A stretch of 14,183 bases of DNA from Actinomycetota bacterium. Lineage in GTDB: Bacteria; Actinomycetota; Acidimicrobiia; Acidimicrobiales; CADCSY01. The stretch covers positions 1 through 14,183 of the forward strand of contig JAHWJR010000033.1 in assembly GCA_019348335.1 (NCBI GenBank), given 5' to 3'. Position numbers and translations under genes: made by a program. Positions 1-5,953 of the stretch are shown here, in pieces; positions within the stretch are counted from its first letter, which is position 1; every line of letters begins with the position of its first letter. The notes under the pieces were generated by a model. It was given only the letters and a program-made list of their open reading frames with translations. It was not told the DNA's origin and did no database searches.

Positions 1-49
1 AGCCGTTGTGGGCTTCGGCTCACCGTGGGTTCGAATCCCACTCTCTCCG
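1..49 (+). tRNA. tRNA-Ser, 3' part only (cut by the window edge)
   Basis: The T arm is perfect: stem GTGGG (25-29), loop TTCGAAT (30-36), stem CCCAC (37-41). The 3' acceptor strand TCTCTCC is at 42-48 and the discriminator base is G49. Before the T arm lies a long class II variable arm, a 6-bp stem (8-13 with 18-23) closed by a TTCG loop. A long variable arm with discriminator G points to serine; Leu and bacterial Tyr tRNAs normally carry A there. The anticodon lies outside the window, so the isoacceptor is unknown. CCA is not encoded (CCG follows), so it must be added after transcription. Confidence 0.85.
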
Positions 50-131
50 CCGCAAAGTCCCTGGTCAGCGAACACATCGGGATGGCCTCCAGGTGTGGCA
101 GCGACGGAGCCGGAGGAGCGAGATCCGCGTC

Positions 132-389
132 ATGGCACCGACTGAGCGCGTCACCATCGGCTCTCGAGGCCGGTTGGTCATCCCCGCTGCCATGCGACGC
201 CGCCTGGGCCTCGAGCCGGGTTCGGTCGTGCTCGTTCGTCTCGAGGGTGAGGCGCTCAGGCTCGAGCGGCAGGAGGTCGCCTCGAATCGCCTGCAGGGTC
301 GCTACGCCAAGGCGGCCGGTGGTCCGAGCGTCGTGGAGGAGTTGCTCGCCGAGCGGCGACAGGAAGCTCACCGGAACGCGGGGAAATGA
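132..389 (+). CDS. AbrB/MazE-like antitoxin (SpoVT-AbrB swapped-hairpin domain)
   Basis: This 85-aa protein has the AbrB/MazE N-terminal DNA-binding fold at about residues 3-45, seen in VTIGSRGRLVIPAAMRRRLG followed by the EPGSVVLVRLEG turn. Antitoxins of this type bind and neutralise a PIN-domain VapC RNase through the C-terminal tail and repress their own operon through the N-terminus. The charged C-terminus (VVEELLAERRQEAHR) fits the toxin-binding tail. A GGAGGAG lies at 112-118, 13 bases before the ATG, which is long; no better in-frame start covers the domain. Its TGA overlaps an ATG (ATGA, 386-389), the usual coupling to a toxin gene, but that toxin is now a stub. The antitoxin looks intact, so it may persist as an orphan regulator. 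Confidence 0.85.
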   Translation: MAPTERVTIGSRGRLVIPAAMRRRLGLEPGSVVLVRLEGEALRLERQEVASNRLQGRYAKAAGGPSVVEELLAERRQEAHRNAGK

Positions 390-462
390 CCAGGGGCGAG
401 CGTGGGTCCTCGACGCCTCTGCCTTGCTGGCGCTGCTGTTCGACGAGCCCGGTGACGGCTGA
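386..462 (+). pseudogene. Remnant of a PIN-domain (VapC-like) toxin
   Basis: The coupled ATG at 386 opens a frame with no PIN similarity (MTRGERGSSTPL...). Another frame of the same bases, from 406, reads VLDASALLALLFDEPG, the classic PIN N-terminus with the first metal-binding Asp. It then reaches TGA at 460-462. The ATG and this stretch are 20 bases apart, so one inserted base or two deleted bases would join them. PIN toxins usually run to about 130 residues, and no later PIN motif appears in any frame before the next gene at 531. What remains is a frameshifted stub of about 20 codons, so RNase activity must be lost. Confidence 0.7.
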
Positions 463-518
463 TCGCACCTGGGGCAAAAACCACCACATCCCGCGCACCG
501 AATTGGCGGCGCTCCCGG

Positions 519-524
519 TACCGT
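519..524 (+). promoter_or_regulatory. Possible -10 element (TACCGT) for leaderless transcription
   Basis: A TAnnnT element ends six bases before the ATG at 531, and no Shine-Dalgarno sequence is visible between them. That spacing would put the transcription start on the A of the ATG, as in actinobacterial leaderless genes. No convincing -35 is seen. The motif carries little information, hence the low confidence. Confidence 0.35.
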
Positions 525-530
525 TCCGGC

Positions 531-1391
531 ATGACCCGTCTGCGCCTCGTGCTGGTGTTCGCCATGATCCTCGCCACCGTCGGCGTGGCCCCGCCGGCCC
601 GAGCCGGGCTGTTGGACTCGCTCCTCGGAGGGTCCTCCGGGGAACCGACCGGCGCCAGCAACGAGGGGACCAGCACCGGGGCGTGCCAGCCCCTCACCGT
701 CCCCGTCGTCGAGCTGGGCCTGGGCTCGTGCACTGGCGTCTTCCCTGGAGCCCGAGTGCAGAGTGGCAGCGGTTCCTGCACGCTGAACTTCCTGTTCAAG
801 GGCAGCGACGGCGGGCGCTACATGGGCACGGCCGGTCACTGCGTCCTCTCGACGCTGCCGCTCAGCCAGGACATCGGTGAACGGGTGTTCGCTGCCGGAG
901 AGGGCCCGGAGGCGCTCGACGCCGACGGGAACCGCATCGGCGCCTTCACCTACGCCATCCAGCAGGAGCCCAAGGACTTCGGCCTCATCCGCCTCGACGA
1001 CGACGTCGAGGCCAGCCCCGTCGTGGCGCAGTTCGGCGGGCCCACCGGGGTGAACGACGAGATCAGCACCGAGGTGACGAGGCTCTCCCTGTTCGGCAAC
1101 CCCCTCGGCATCGGCGGGCCCTTGGCCATCGGCAGGTCCCTCCTGGCCGTCGACGGCCTGCGCGACCCCAACACGGTGGCGGCGACGGGGCTCGCTCTGC
1201 CCGGCGACAGCGGAGGACCGGTGCTCGACGAGCAGGGCCGGGCAGTGGGGGTGCTGACCGCCATCGGCCTCGGCGCCGCCGAGACCTCGGGTGCCGGACC
1301 CATCCTCATCACCCGGCTCAGCCCGCAGCTGGAGCAGGCGGAGCGGGCCATGGGCATCGACCTCACCCTGCAGACCGCGCCGCGGCTGTAG
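531..1391 (+). CDS. Secreted trypsin-like serine protease (S1/chymotrypsin fold)
   Basis: This 286-aa protein begins with a clear signal peptide (residues 1-25, cleavage after PPARA). The catalytic triad is visible: His103 in GTAGHC, Asp149 in KDFGLIRL and Ser227 in GDSGGPV. Length and motif spacing fit a bacterial S1 protease that acts outside the cell. Cys104 of the TAGHC motif and Cys52, Cys67 and Cys83 could form disulfides. The mature N-terminus starts GLLDSLLGG, a motif that recurs in the sorted surface protein and in the caspase-like protein downstream. The start is supported by the signal peptide, although no ribosome binding site is seen. The gene is convergent to the HTTM operon. 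No substrate can be named; a peptidase acting on surface or secreted proteins is the general expectation. Confidence 0.9.
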   Translation: MTRLRLVLVFAMILATVGVAPPARAGLLDSLLGGSSGEPTGASNEGTSTGACQPLTVPVVELGLGSCTGVFPGARVQSGSGSCTLNFLFKGSDGGRYMGTAGHCVLSTLPLSQDIGERVFAAGEGPEALDADGNRIGAFTYAIQQEPKDFGLIRLDDDVEASPVVAQFGGPTGVNDEISTEVTRLSLFGNPLGIGGPLAIGRSLLAVDGLRDPNTVAATGLALPGDSGGPVLDEQGRAVGVLTAIGLGAAETSGAGPILITRLSPQLEQAERAMGIDLTLQTAPRL

Positions 1392-1570
1392 GGGGCCCGG
1401 CGCCGCGCCCCAGAGCGGCGGCCGCCCCGGAGCGAATCACTTCCGCCCCAGCGCCGGTGGCCGAACGCTCCACGTGACCGGAGGGACCGGGCCACGGCCG
1501 CACCAGGCAACGAGTGGCGGCGCCGCCCGGCGTGGTGCGCGTGCCGAGCCGGAGCCCGACCTCCTCGACG

Positions 1571-2602
1571 TCAGCTGAGTCGAGGACGAGTGTCGCCGCC
1601 TGCGGAGGCGTGCGTTGCGGCGGGCACAGGCTCGGGCAGCGGCTCGGGCCACGGCAGCTGGGGTTGCACGGGCACGTCGGGGCCGGCCGAAGCGAGCGCA
1701 CGCAGCGGAGCGAGAGGGGAACGGCGCAGGCGGGCCCGCAGGCGGAGAAGCCGTTCCGTCACGACCTCCGGAGGGATGAAGGCGACGTAGTAGAGGAGCG
1801 CCACCAAGCTGAAGAAGCCCACCCTCATGGTGATCTCGATGGACAGGTGGAGAACGACGCCTGCGACGAGCACCCATGGGCGTGCCCGGCGGTTCCATAT
1901 CAGCACGGCCAGCGCCAGCTCGATCGCCAACGTCCCGTAGGTCACGACGTTGGACACCAGGAGCGACTCGGTGATCGACGGCGGCAGCCTCAGGCGGACC
2001 AGCTCGTCGACGCGCATGGCCCACGAGGACGCCGTCCCGTCGTGCCAGGTCTGCCCCCGCAGCTTCTCCCACACGCTGAACAGGTACAGGATGCTCAGCT
2101 GCACCTGGATCAGCCGCAGCGCCCACACCGCCCGACGGGGGAACTCCCAGAACCGTGCCCGCACCTGGCGCCAACGGTCGACCGAGAGTGCGACCCCCGC
2201 CGGGGCGAACATGAAGTAGAAGGCGAAGGATCGCAGCAGGTTGTCCCCAGCCTGGAAGACGAAGGGGTTGCGGCGGTGCAGCGAGACCACGGCGACGAAG
2301 GCCACCACCGCCGCCAGGCGGGTGTGGTAGCCGACCACCAGGCAGAGGGCCGCCCAGACCAGCAGCGCCAGGAGGATGGCCACGGCGGTGTCGGACGGGG
2401 CGAGGTCGAGCACCGTCCAGGTCCACGGCACGGGCGGCCGCTCGGGCAGGATCCCGGAACGGGAGAAGAAGGTCGCGGCGTCCAGCGAGAGCGTCGTCGT
2501 CCACGCCAGCAGCAGGAGGCCGTAGACGATCCGGAGCACCGCGAGAGTCGAGGTCGGTTCTGGGGAGAACCAGAAGCGCTCCCAGGCAGCCGGGAGCCTC
2601 AC
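1571..2602 (-). CDS. HTTM-domain membrane protein (vitamin K-dependent carboxylase-like)
   Basis: This 343-aa polytopic protein has about seven hydrophobic segments, near residues 20-40, 72-92, 95-108, 124-142, 160-178, 218-236 and 243-275. Hallmarks of the HTTM (horizontally transferred transmembrane) family are visible: LAVLRIVYG near the start, HRRNPFVFQAGDNLLR at 109-124, SVWEKL at 176-181 and HLSIEITMRVGFF at 252-264. The family is related to vitamin K-dependent gamma-glutamyl carboxylase, but bacterial members are mostly uncharacterised. The C-terminus (about 295-343) is Pro/Ala-rich and probably cytoplasmic and disordered. It starts with GTG and overlaps the TGA of the upstream gene (GTGA), so it is probably translationally coupled. 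The enzymatic activity is unknown, and the call is to family level only. Confidence 0.85.
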   Translation of the reverse strand: MRLPAAWERFWFSPEPTSTLAVLRIVYGLLLLAWTTTLSLDAATFFSRSGILPERPPVPWTWTVLDLAPSDTAVAILLALLVWAALCLVVGYHTRLAAVVAFVAVVSLHRRNPFVFQAGDNLLRSFAFYFMFAPAGVALSVDRWRQVRARFWEFPRRAVWALRLIQVQLSILYLFSVWEKLRGQTWHDGTASSWAMRVDELVRLRLPPSITESLLVSNVVTYGTLAIELALAVLIWNRRARPWVLVAGVVLHLSIEITMRVGFFSLVALLYYVAFIPPEVVTERLLRLRARLRRSPLAPLRALASAGPDVPVQPQLPWPEPLPEPVPAATHASAGGDTRPRLS

Positions 2603-3141
2603 GGCTCGGGGTCAGCGGCGAGGTCGAGCACGTAGAACGTGGACTCCTGCCACGCACCGTCTGGCCCGCCGCCCGGCGGCGCCAGGTCCCGCCACCGGCG
2701 CACCAGCTCCACCCGGACCGGCTCGAGGCCAGGGGCCTCGTGGATGCTGGCCACCCAGGCGGCGAAGGGCTCCCATCGTGGCTTGCTGCGGTCCAGCCGG
2801 AGACGGGCCATCTGCGCGTACCAGCGATAGCTCCGGTACTGCGCCAACCACGGCCCGCCATGCGGTGGGCGCCATGACACGGAGCGGCCGTCGTCGTAGT
2901 GGACCCGTGCCACCAGCTCCCTGCTGTGGCGCAGCGGATCCGGGGCGAAGAGGTTCCAGGTCTGCGTCAGCCCGGTGGCGTTGATGTAGGGCTCGGCGAA
3001 CGGCAACCCAACGCTGCGCAACTCGGACGCCGGCAGGTTCCACACCAGCAGCGCGGCAAGAGTCACCACCAAGAAGCCGCTCACCAGCCAACGCCCGCCT
3101 TCCCGAGACTCGAGGCGCTCCTGGGGGGAGACGGGCGTCAC
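2599..3141 (-). CDS. HTTM-partner membrane-anchored protein of unknown function
   Basis: This 180-aa protein has one transmembrane segment at about residues 18-36 and then an extracytoplasmic domain. Residues 54-69 contain NATGLTQTWNLFAPDP; a TWNLFAPDP-type segment is common in small proteins encoded beside bacterial HTTM genes (established from genome context, role unknown). The rest has many Arg, Trp and Tyr residues and no catalytic motif I can name. It starts with GTG, with only a weak ACGAG upstream, and is the first gene of the two-gene operon. A joint function with the HTTM protein is inferred from the 4-base overlap and the recurrent pairing. Confidence 0.8.
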   Translation of the reverse strand: MTPVSPQERLESREGGRWLVSGFLVVTLAALLVWNLPASELRSVGLPFAEPYINATGLTQTWNLFAPDPLRHSRELVARVHYDDGRSVSWRPPHGGPWLAQYRSYRWYAQMARLRLDRSKPRWEPFAAWVASIHEAPGLEPVRVELVRRWRDLAPPGGGPDGAWQESTFYVLDLAADPEP

Positions 3142-3536
3142 CTCGTCGGTCCGATCTTCACACCGTGGCCGATGTCGCCCAGCCCAGGCGGATGACTCTT
3201 CTGCGTCATTGCGTCAGCGTAAGGTACGGCGCTCCGGCGGTGGGTTCGGCGGTCCGCGTCATCAACTCCCCGCTCGCTCGTCTGAACGTGCGGCAGGAGG
3301 AAAATGAGGGTGGTAGGGGCCCGCAGACCTGGATCTCCCCATGGGGCGCCCGGGCAACTGGCGGGCCCACTGGTTCCCTCGTCTAGTATCCCGTCGCCGG
3401 TCCAGCCGGACGTAGATGACAAGAGAACGATTCGTTCGCCCGGTTGACCCCCGGCTGGGGGCGGCAGGTCGGTCGAGCCAGTCAGCGATCACCAACGTGG
3501 CAAGGTCCACGAACGAACCTTACGAGGAGCTCAAGT
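3142..3536. promoter_or_regulatory. Divergent intergenic region between the HTTM operon and the surface protein gene
   Basis: This stretch of about 395 bases holds no convincing gene and must carry promoters in both directions. Visible elements are an ATGAC-N8-GTCAT inverted repeat (3192-3209), GCGTCA copies at 3203, 3211 and 3256 with one more at 3135 across the minus-strand start, and an 8-bp inverted repeat GGGCCCGC/GCGGGCCC (3317-3324 with 3361-3368) enclosing the palindrome CCCCATGGGG. A -10-like TAGTAT lies at 3384-3389 without a matching -35. AGGAG at 3525-3529, seven bases before the ATG at 3537, fixes the start of the rightward gene. No regulator can be named. Confidence 0.5.
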
Positions 3537-4877
3537 ATGAAGAAGGCCCTAGTAGCGACCTGCGTCGTGGCCATGACTGCATTCAGCGTGACTGGTGCGA
3601 CCGCGGACCCCGTGGCCACCGCCCGCGCCAACGCCTACGGGATCCACGTCGGCGGCAGCTTGCTCGACGATCTGATCGAACGGGAGCCCGAGGTGACCTC
3701 GGTGTTCCCGCCAGGTAGCTCCGTTGAAGAGGACGTCGTGACCGTCGACGCCGGTTCGCTGGCGTTCGAGGGCGTTGGCATCGTGCAGGCGGAGACCAGT
3801 GCTGAGTCCACCATCGTCCCAGCGCTGCGACCCGATGACGACGGCGGCGGCGACGACAGCGGCCTCCTCGGAGACCTCCTCGGCGGCGGCGACGGCGGCG
3901 GCAGCGGCGGCGACCTCCTCGGCGGCCTCCTCGACGGCGGCGGCCAAGGCGGCGAAGACGAGGAGATCGTCATCCCCGTGGTGAACGCTCGCGGCTTCTC
4001 CTCCATCAGCATCACCGGCGTCGCCCTCGACGACGAGGCCGGCGGCGGCGAGAACAGCCTGCTGGGCGACCTGCTCGGCGGCGGCGACGGTGGCGGCGGC
4101 GGCATCTTCGAGACCCAGCAGGTCGGTGACATCACCGGTGGCGGCGGTGAGCAACTCCTGACCGAAGTCGTCTTCGAGGCGCTGCTCCGACTGGGTGTGA
4201 TCGAGTCCGAGGCCGTGGCCGTGTGCGCCCAGGACCAGGTCTTCTTCGACGTGGCTTCCCGCATCGTCGACGATCAGGGCTCTGACATCGAGATCGGCGA
4301 CGTGCTCGACGATGTCGTCAGGAGCGTCATCGACCTGCTCGGCGGTGACGAGAACGACGAAGCACTCCTGGGAGACCTCATCGACATCCAGGACCACGAG
4401 TTCGGCCCCACCCCCGACGGGAACGGCTTCTTCGTGAACGCCCTCCACATCACGGTCGGCGGCAACGGCGTTGGCGGCGACACCTTCCAGACTCAGCAGG
4501 TCGGTGACGTCACCGGCGACGGCGGCGGCGACGGCGGCGACGGCGGCCTCGTTGGTGACCTCACCGGCGGCGACGGCGGCGACGGCGGCGGCGGCGTGCT
4601 GGGCGACGTGCTCGGCGACCTCCTCGGTGGCGGCGACGGCGGAAACGGTGACGAGCCCCTGCTCGACATCATCCTGGGCCACTCCGAGGTGTCGGCCACC
4701 TCGTGCGCCGGTCCGCCTCCGACCAGCCTGCAGCCGACGGGCGACGCCCGTCCGTCGCTGCCTCGCACCGGTGGCCTCGGCGTCCTGCCGAGCGTCCTCG
4801 GTGTCGGCCTTCTCGGTGGCGCCCTGACCGCCGGGCGTTTCGCCCTGCGGGCTCGTCGCAACGGTGACAGCCTCTAG
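3537..4877 (+). CDS. Sortase-anchored Gly/Asp-rich surface protein (LPRTG signal)
   Basis: This 446-aa protein has a signal peptide (residues 1-23, cleavage after ATA). Its C-terminal sorting signal is LPRTG at 408-412, then a hydrophobic stretch (about 413-433) and a basic tail (RFALRARR). A sortase, not in this window, should attach it to the cell wall. The middle alternates ordered segments with Gly/Asp-rich linkers built on LLGDLLGGGDGG (about 110-137, 174-190, 329-371). The unit F(E/Q)TQQVGD(I/V)TG occurs twice, at 191-201 and 317-327. The ordered parts (AYGIHVGG at 33-40, FFVNALHITVGG at 298-309, ILGHSEVSATSC at 379-390) recall the secreted actinobacterial 'choice-of-anchor' proteins, from memory only. 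Only two cysteines are in the mature protein, 230 and 390. AGGAG at 3525-3529 and the signal peptide fix the start; a longer frame from 3444 lacks an export signal. The function is unknown, with an adhesive or matrix role possible. Confidence 0.85.
   Translation: MKKALVATCVVAMTAFSVTGATADPVATARANAYGIHVGGSLLDDLIEREPEVTSVFPPGSSVEEDVVTVDAGSLAFEGVGIVQAETSAESTIVPALRPDDDGGGDDSGLLGDLLGGGDGGGSGGDLLGGLLDGGGQGGEDEEIVIPVVNARGFSSISITGVALDDEAGGGENSLLGDLLGGGDGGGGGIFETQQVGDITGGGGEQLLTEVVFEALLRLGVIESEAVAVCAQDQVFFDVASRIVDDQGSDIEIGDVLDDVVRSVIDLLGGDENDEALLGDLIDIQDHEFGPTPDGNGFFVNALHITVGGNGVGGDTFQTQQVGDVTGDGGGDGGDGGLVGDLTGGDGGDGGGGVLGDVLGDLLGGGDGGNGDEPLLDIILGHSEVSATSCAGPPPTSLQPTGDARPSLPRTGGLGVLPSVLGVGLLGGALTAGRFALRARRNGDSL
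3858..4646 (+). repeat. Gly/Asp-rich coding repeats in the surface protein
   Basis: Three blocks (about 3858-3944, 4056-4106 and 4500-4646) repeat L-L-G-D-L-L-G-G-G-D-G-G units and lie between more ordered domains. A second unit, F-x-T-Q-Q-V-G-D-x-T-G, is encoded at 4107-4139 and 4485-4517. Copies differ at synonymous positions, so they are not fresh duplications, yet the GGC-GAC runs make the stretch prone to slippage. They do not match the RTX nonapeptide. Confidence 0.75.
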
Positions 4878-4899
4878 GCACTGAACGCAGCAACACCTG

Positions 4900-4942
4900 A
4901 CGAGGGGATGGGGATTCGTCCCCATCCCCTCGTTGCATTTTC
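4900..4942 (+). terminator. Rho-independent-type terminator hairpin
   Basis: Bases 4900-4914 and 4919-4933 form a perfect 15-bp stem with a TTCG loop. A T-rich run (ttgcattttc) follows. It begins 22 bases after the stop of the sorted surface protein gene and ends 28 bases before the caspase start, so it should end or attenuate transcription between the two. Confidence 0.85.
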
Positions 4943-4970
4943 TGACCGGAATCCCAGGAGGAGAACGAGG

Positions 4971-5903
4971 ATGAGCGCCAAGACGAGGTCCCGCAGCAGC
5001 AAGGCGATCGTGGCCGTGGTCAGCGCCCTGCTGATCCTCTCTCCCTTGGCCATGGCCAGAGCGGCGCCATCGGGGGACGCCCCCCGGTTCGCCGTGGTCA
5101 TCGGCATCAGCGAGTACCAGGGCCGCACCGTGTCCACCCCGGGTAGCGCCGGCGACGCCGCCATCGTGCGGGAGGCGCTGCTGCGGGGCGGCTGGGCCGA
5201 CGAGAACATCCGCATGCTGGTGAACGAGGCGGCCACCGCCGACGCCATCCGCGACGCCCTGCGCTGGCTGGTCGACAACAGCAGCGACACCTCGTTCTCG
5301 GTGTTCGCCTACTCCGGGCACGTCAAGCAGATGACGGGTGACCGGGACGGCGACGGCGAGGGCAACGACGAGTACCTCTGGCCCCACGACAACTCCTTCA
5401 TCGCCGACGGCGAGCTGGCCCAGAGCCTGCGGGCGCTGCGGGGTGACGCCTGGATCAACATCTCCGGCTGCGAGGCGGCGGGCTTCGACGACGGGGTCGC
5501 CAGCCCCCGCCGCCTGTTCACCGCCGCCTCCCAGGAGGTGGAGAAGGGCTACGAGCGCGGCGACTGGGCCCAGTCGGTGTTCAACGGCCTCATGGTCGAC
5601 CAGGGCATGCTCAAGGCGCACGCCGACGCCGACGGCAGCGGGACGGTGTCCATCCAAGAGGCGTTCGACCACGCCGCTCGCATCGCCCCGGAGATGACCG
5701 CCGGGCAGCGCTTCGGCCCCCAGCACCCCTACATCGCCGGCGGTGACGGCACCGAGTGGTTCCTGCAGCCCCCGGCGCCGGCTGCCCCGGCCCAGGGGCC
5801 AGGCGGTCTCGGCGTGCTCGACAACCTTCTCGGTGGGCTCACCGGTGACGGCGACGGCGGCCCCACCGACGACATCACCGGCCTGACCGGGATCCTCGAC
5901 TAG
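4971..5903 (+). CDS. Exported caspase-like peptidase (C14/metacaspase-like) with EF-hand loop
   Basis: This 310-aa protein has a signal peptide (about residues 1-31, ending MARA). A caspase-like p20 domain covers about residues 38-210: the first strand RFAVVIGISEY (39-49), His117 in YSGHVKQ and Cys167 in NISGCEAAGFDD form the catalytic dyad. Most relatives have YSGHG and DxCHSG, so both motif surroundings are unusual. DRDGDGEGNDEY (124-135) sits where many bacterial caspase homologues carry an acidic Asp/Gly loop. Residues 219-230 fit an EF-hand calcium loop (D219, D221, S223, T225, S227, E230). The C-terminus (about 264-310) is Pro/Ala then Gly/Asp-rich, with VLDNLLGG at 282-289 like the upstream surface protein. 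AGGAGGAG at 4956-4963, seven bases upstream, fixes the start. The likely role is an extracytoplasmic, calcium-responsive cysteine peptidase; the substrate is unknown. Confidence 0.85.
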   Translation: MSAKTRSRSSKAIVAVVSALLILSPLAMARAAPSGDAPRFAVVIGISEYQGRTVSTPGSAGDAAIVREALLRGGWADENIRMLVNEAATADAIRDALRWLVDNSSDTSFSVFAYSGHVKQMTGDRDGDGEGNDEYLWPHDNSFIADGELAQSLRALRGDAWINISGCEAAGFDDGVASPRRLFTAASQEVEKGYERGDWAQSVFNGLMVDQGMLKAHADADGSGTVSIQEAFDHAARIAPEMTAGQRFGPQHPYIAGGDGTEWFLQPPAPAAPAQGPGGLGVLDNLLGGLTGDGDGGPTDDITGLTGILD

Positions 5904-5917
5904 GACCAGCCCGGCTC

Positions 5918-5953
5918 GACCCGGCGGGGTGCTGCTCTGCTCCCCGCCGGGTC
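5918..5953. terminator. Bidirectional terminator-like hairpin between convergent genes
   Basis: Bases 5918-5929 and 5942-5953 form a perfect 12-bp GC-rich stem with a 12-base loop. It sits between the caspase stop (5903) and the convergent permease, and its right arm includes part of the permease stop codon. No clear T-run follows on either side. Confidence 0.6.

Noticed and set aside
1..49. Integration site (att) of a genomic island at the tRNA-Ser 3' end
   Set aside because: No second copy of the tRNA 3' end and no integrase gene is present in the window.
1516..1527. 12-base palindrome GGCGGCGCCGCC between the convergent protease and HTTM genes
   Set aside because: It has no loop and is made only of G and C, so it is expected by chance in this composition; no clear terminator was found in 1392-1570.
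3138..3422. Minus-strand ORF of 94 codons in the divergent intergenic region
   Set aside because: It has no domain or ribosome binding site, overlaps the start of the HTTM-partner gene and covers the promoter region.
3858..4646. RTX calcium-binding nonapeptides
   Set aside because: The Gly/Asp runs do not keep the GGxGxDxUx spacing, so only general acidity supports calcium binding.
3835..4660. CRISPR-like or minisatellite array in the GGC/GAC-rich tracts
   Set aside because: There are no unique spacers between constant repeats. The tracts stay in frame in an exported protein and differ at synonymous positions.
3549..5726. Minus-strand open frame of 725 codons across the surface protein and caspase genes
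   Set aside because: It is antisense to two genes with signal peptides and catalytic motifs. Its Val/Ala-rich, motif-free sequence is what GC-rich codon bias produces on the opposite strand.
531..5903. Intracellular anti-phage caspase/trypsin abortive-infection system
   Set aside because: Both peptidases carry signal peptides, and no sensor such as NACHT, TPR or CHAT-linked effector is encoded nearby.
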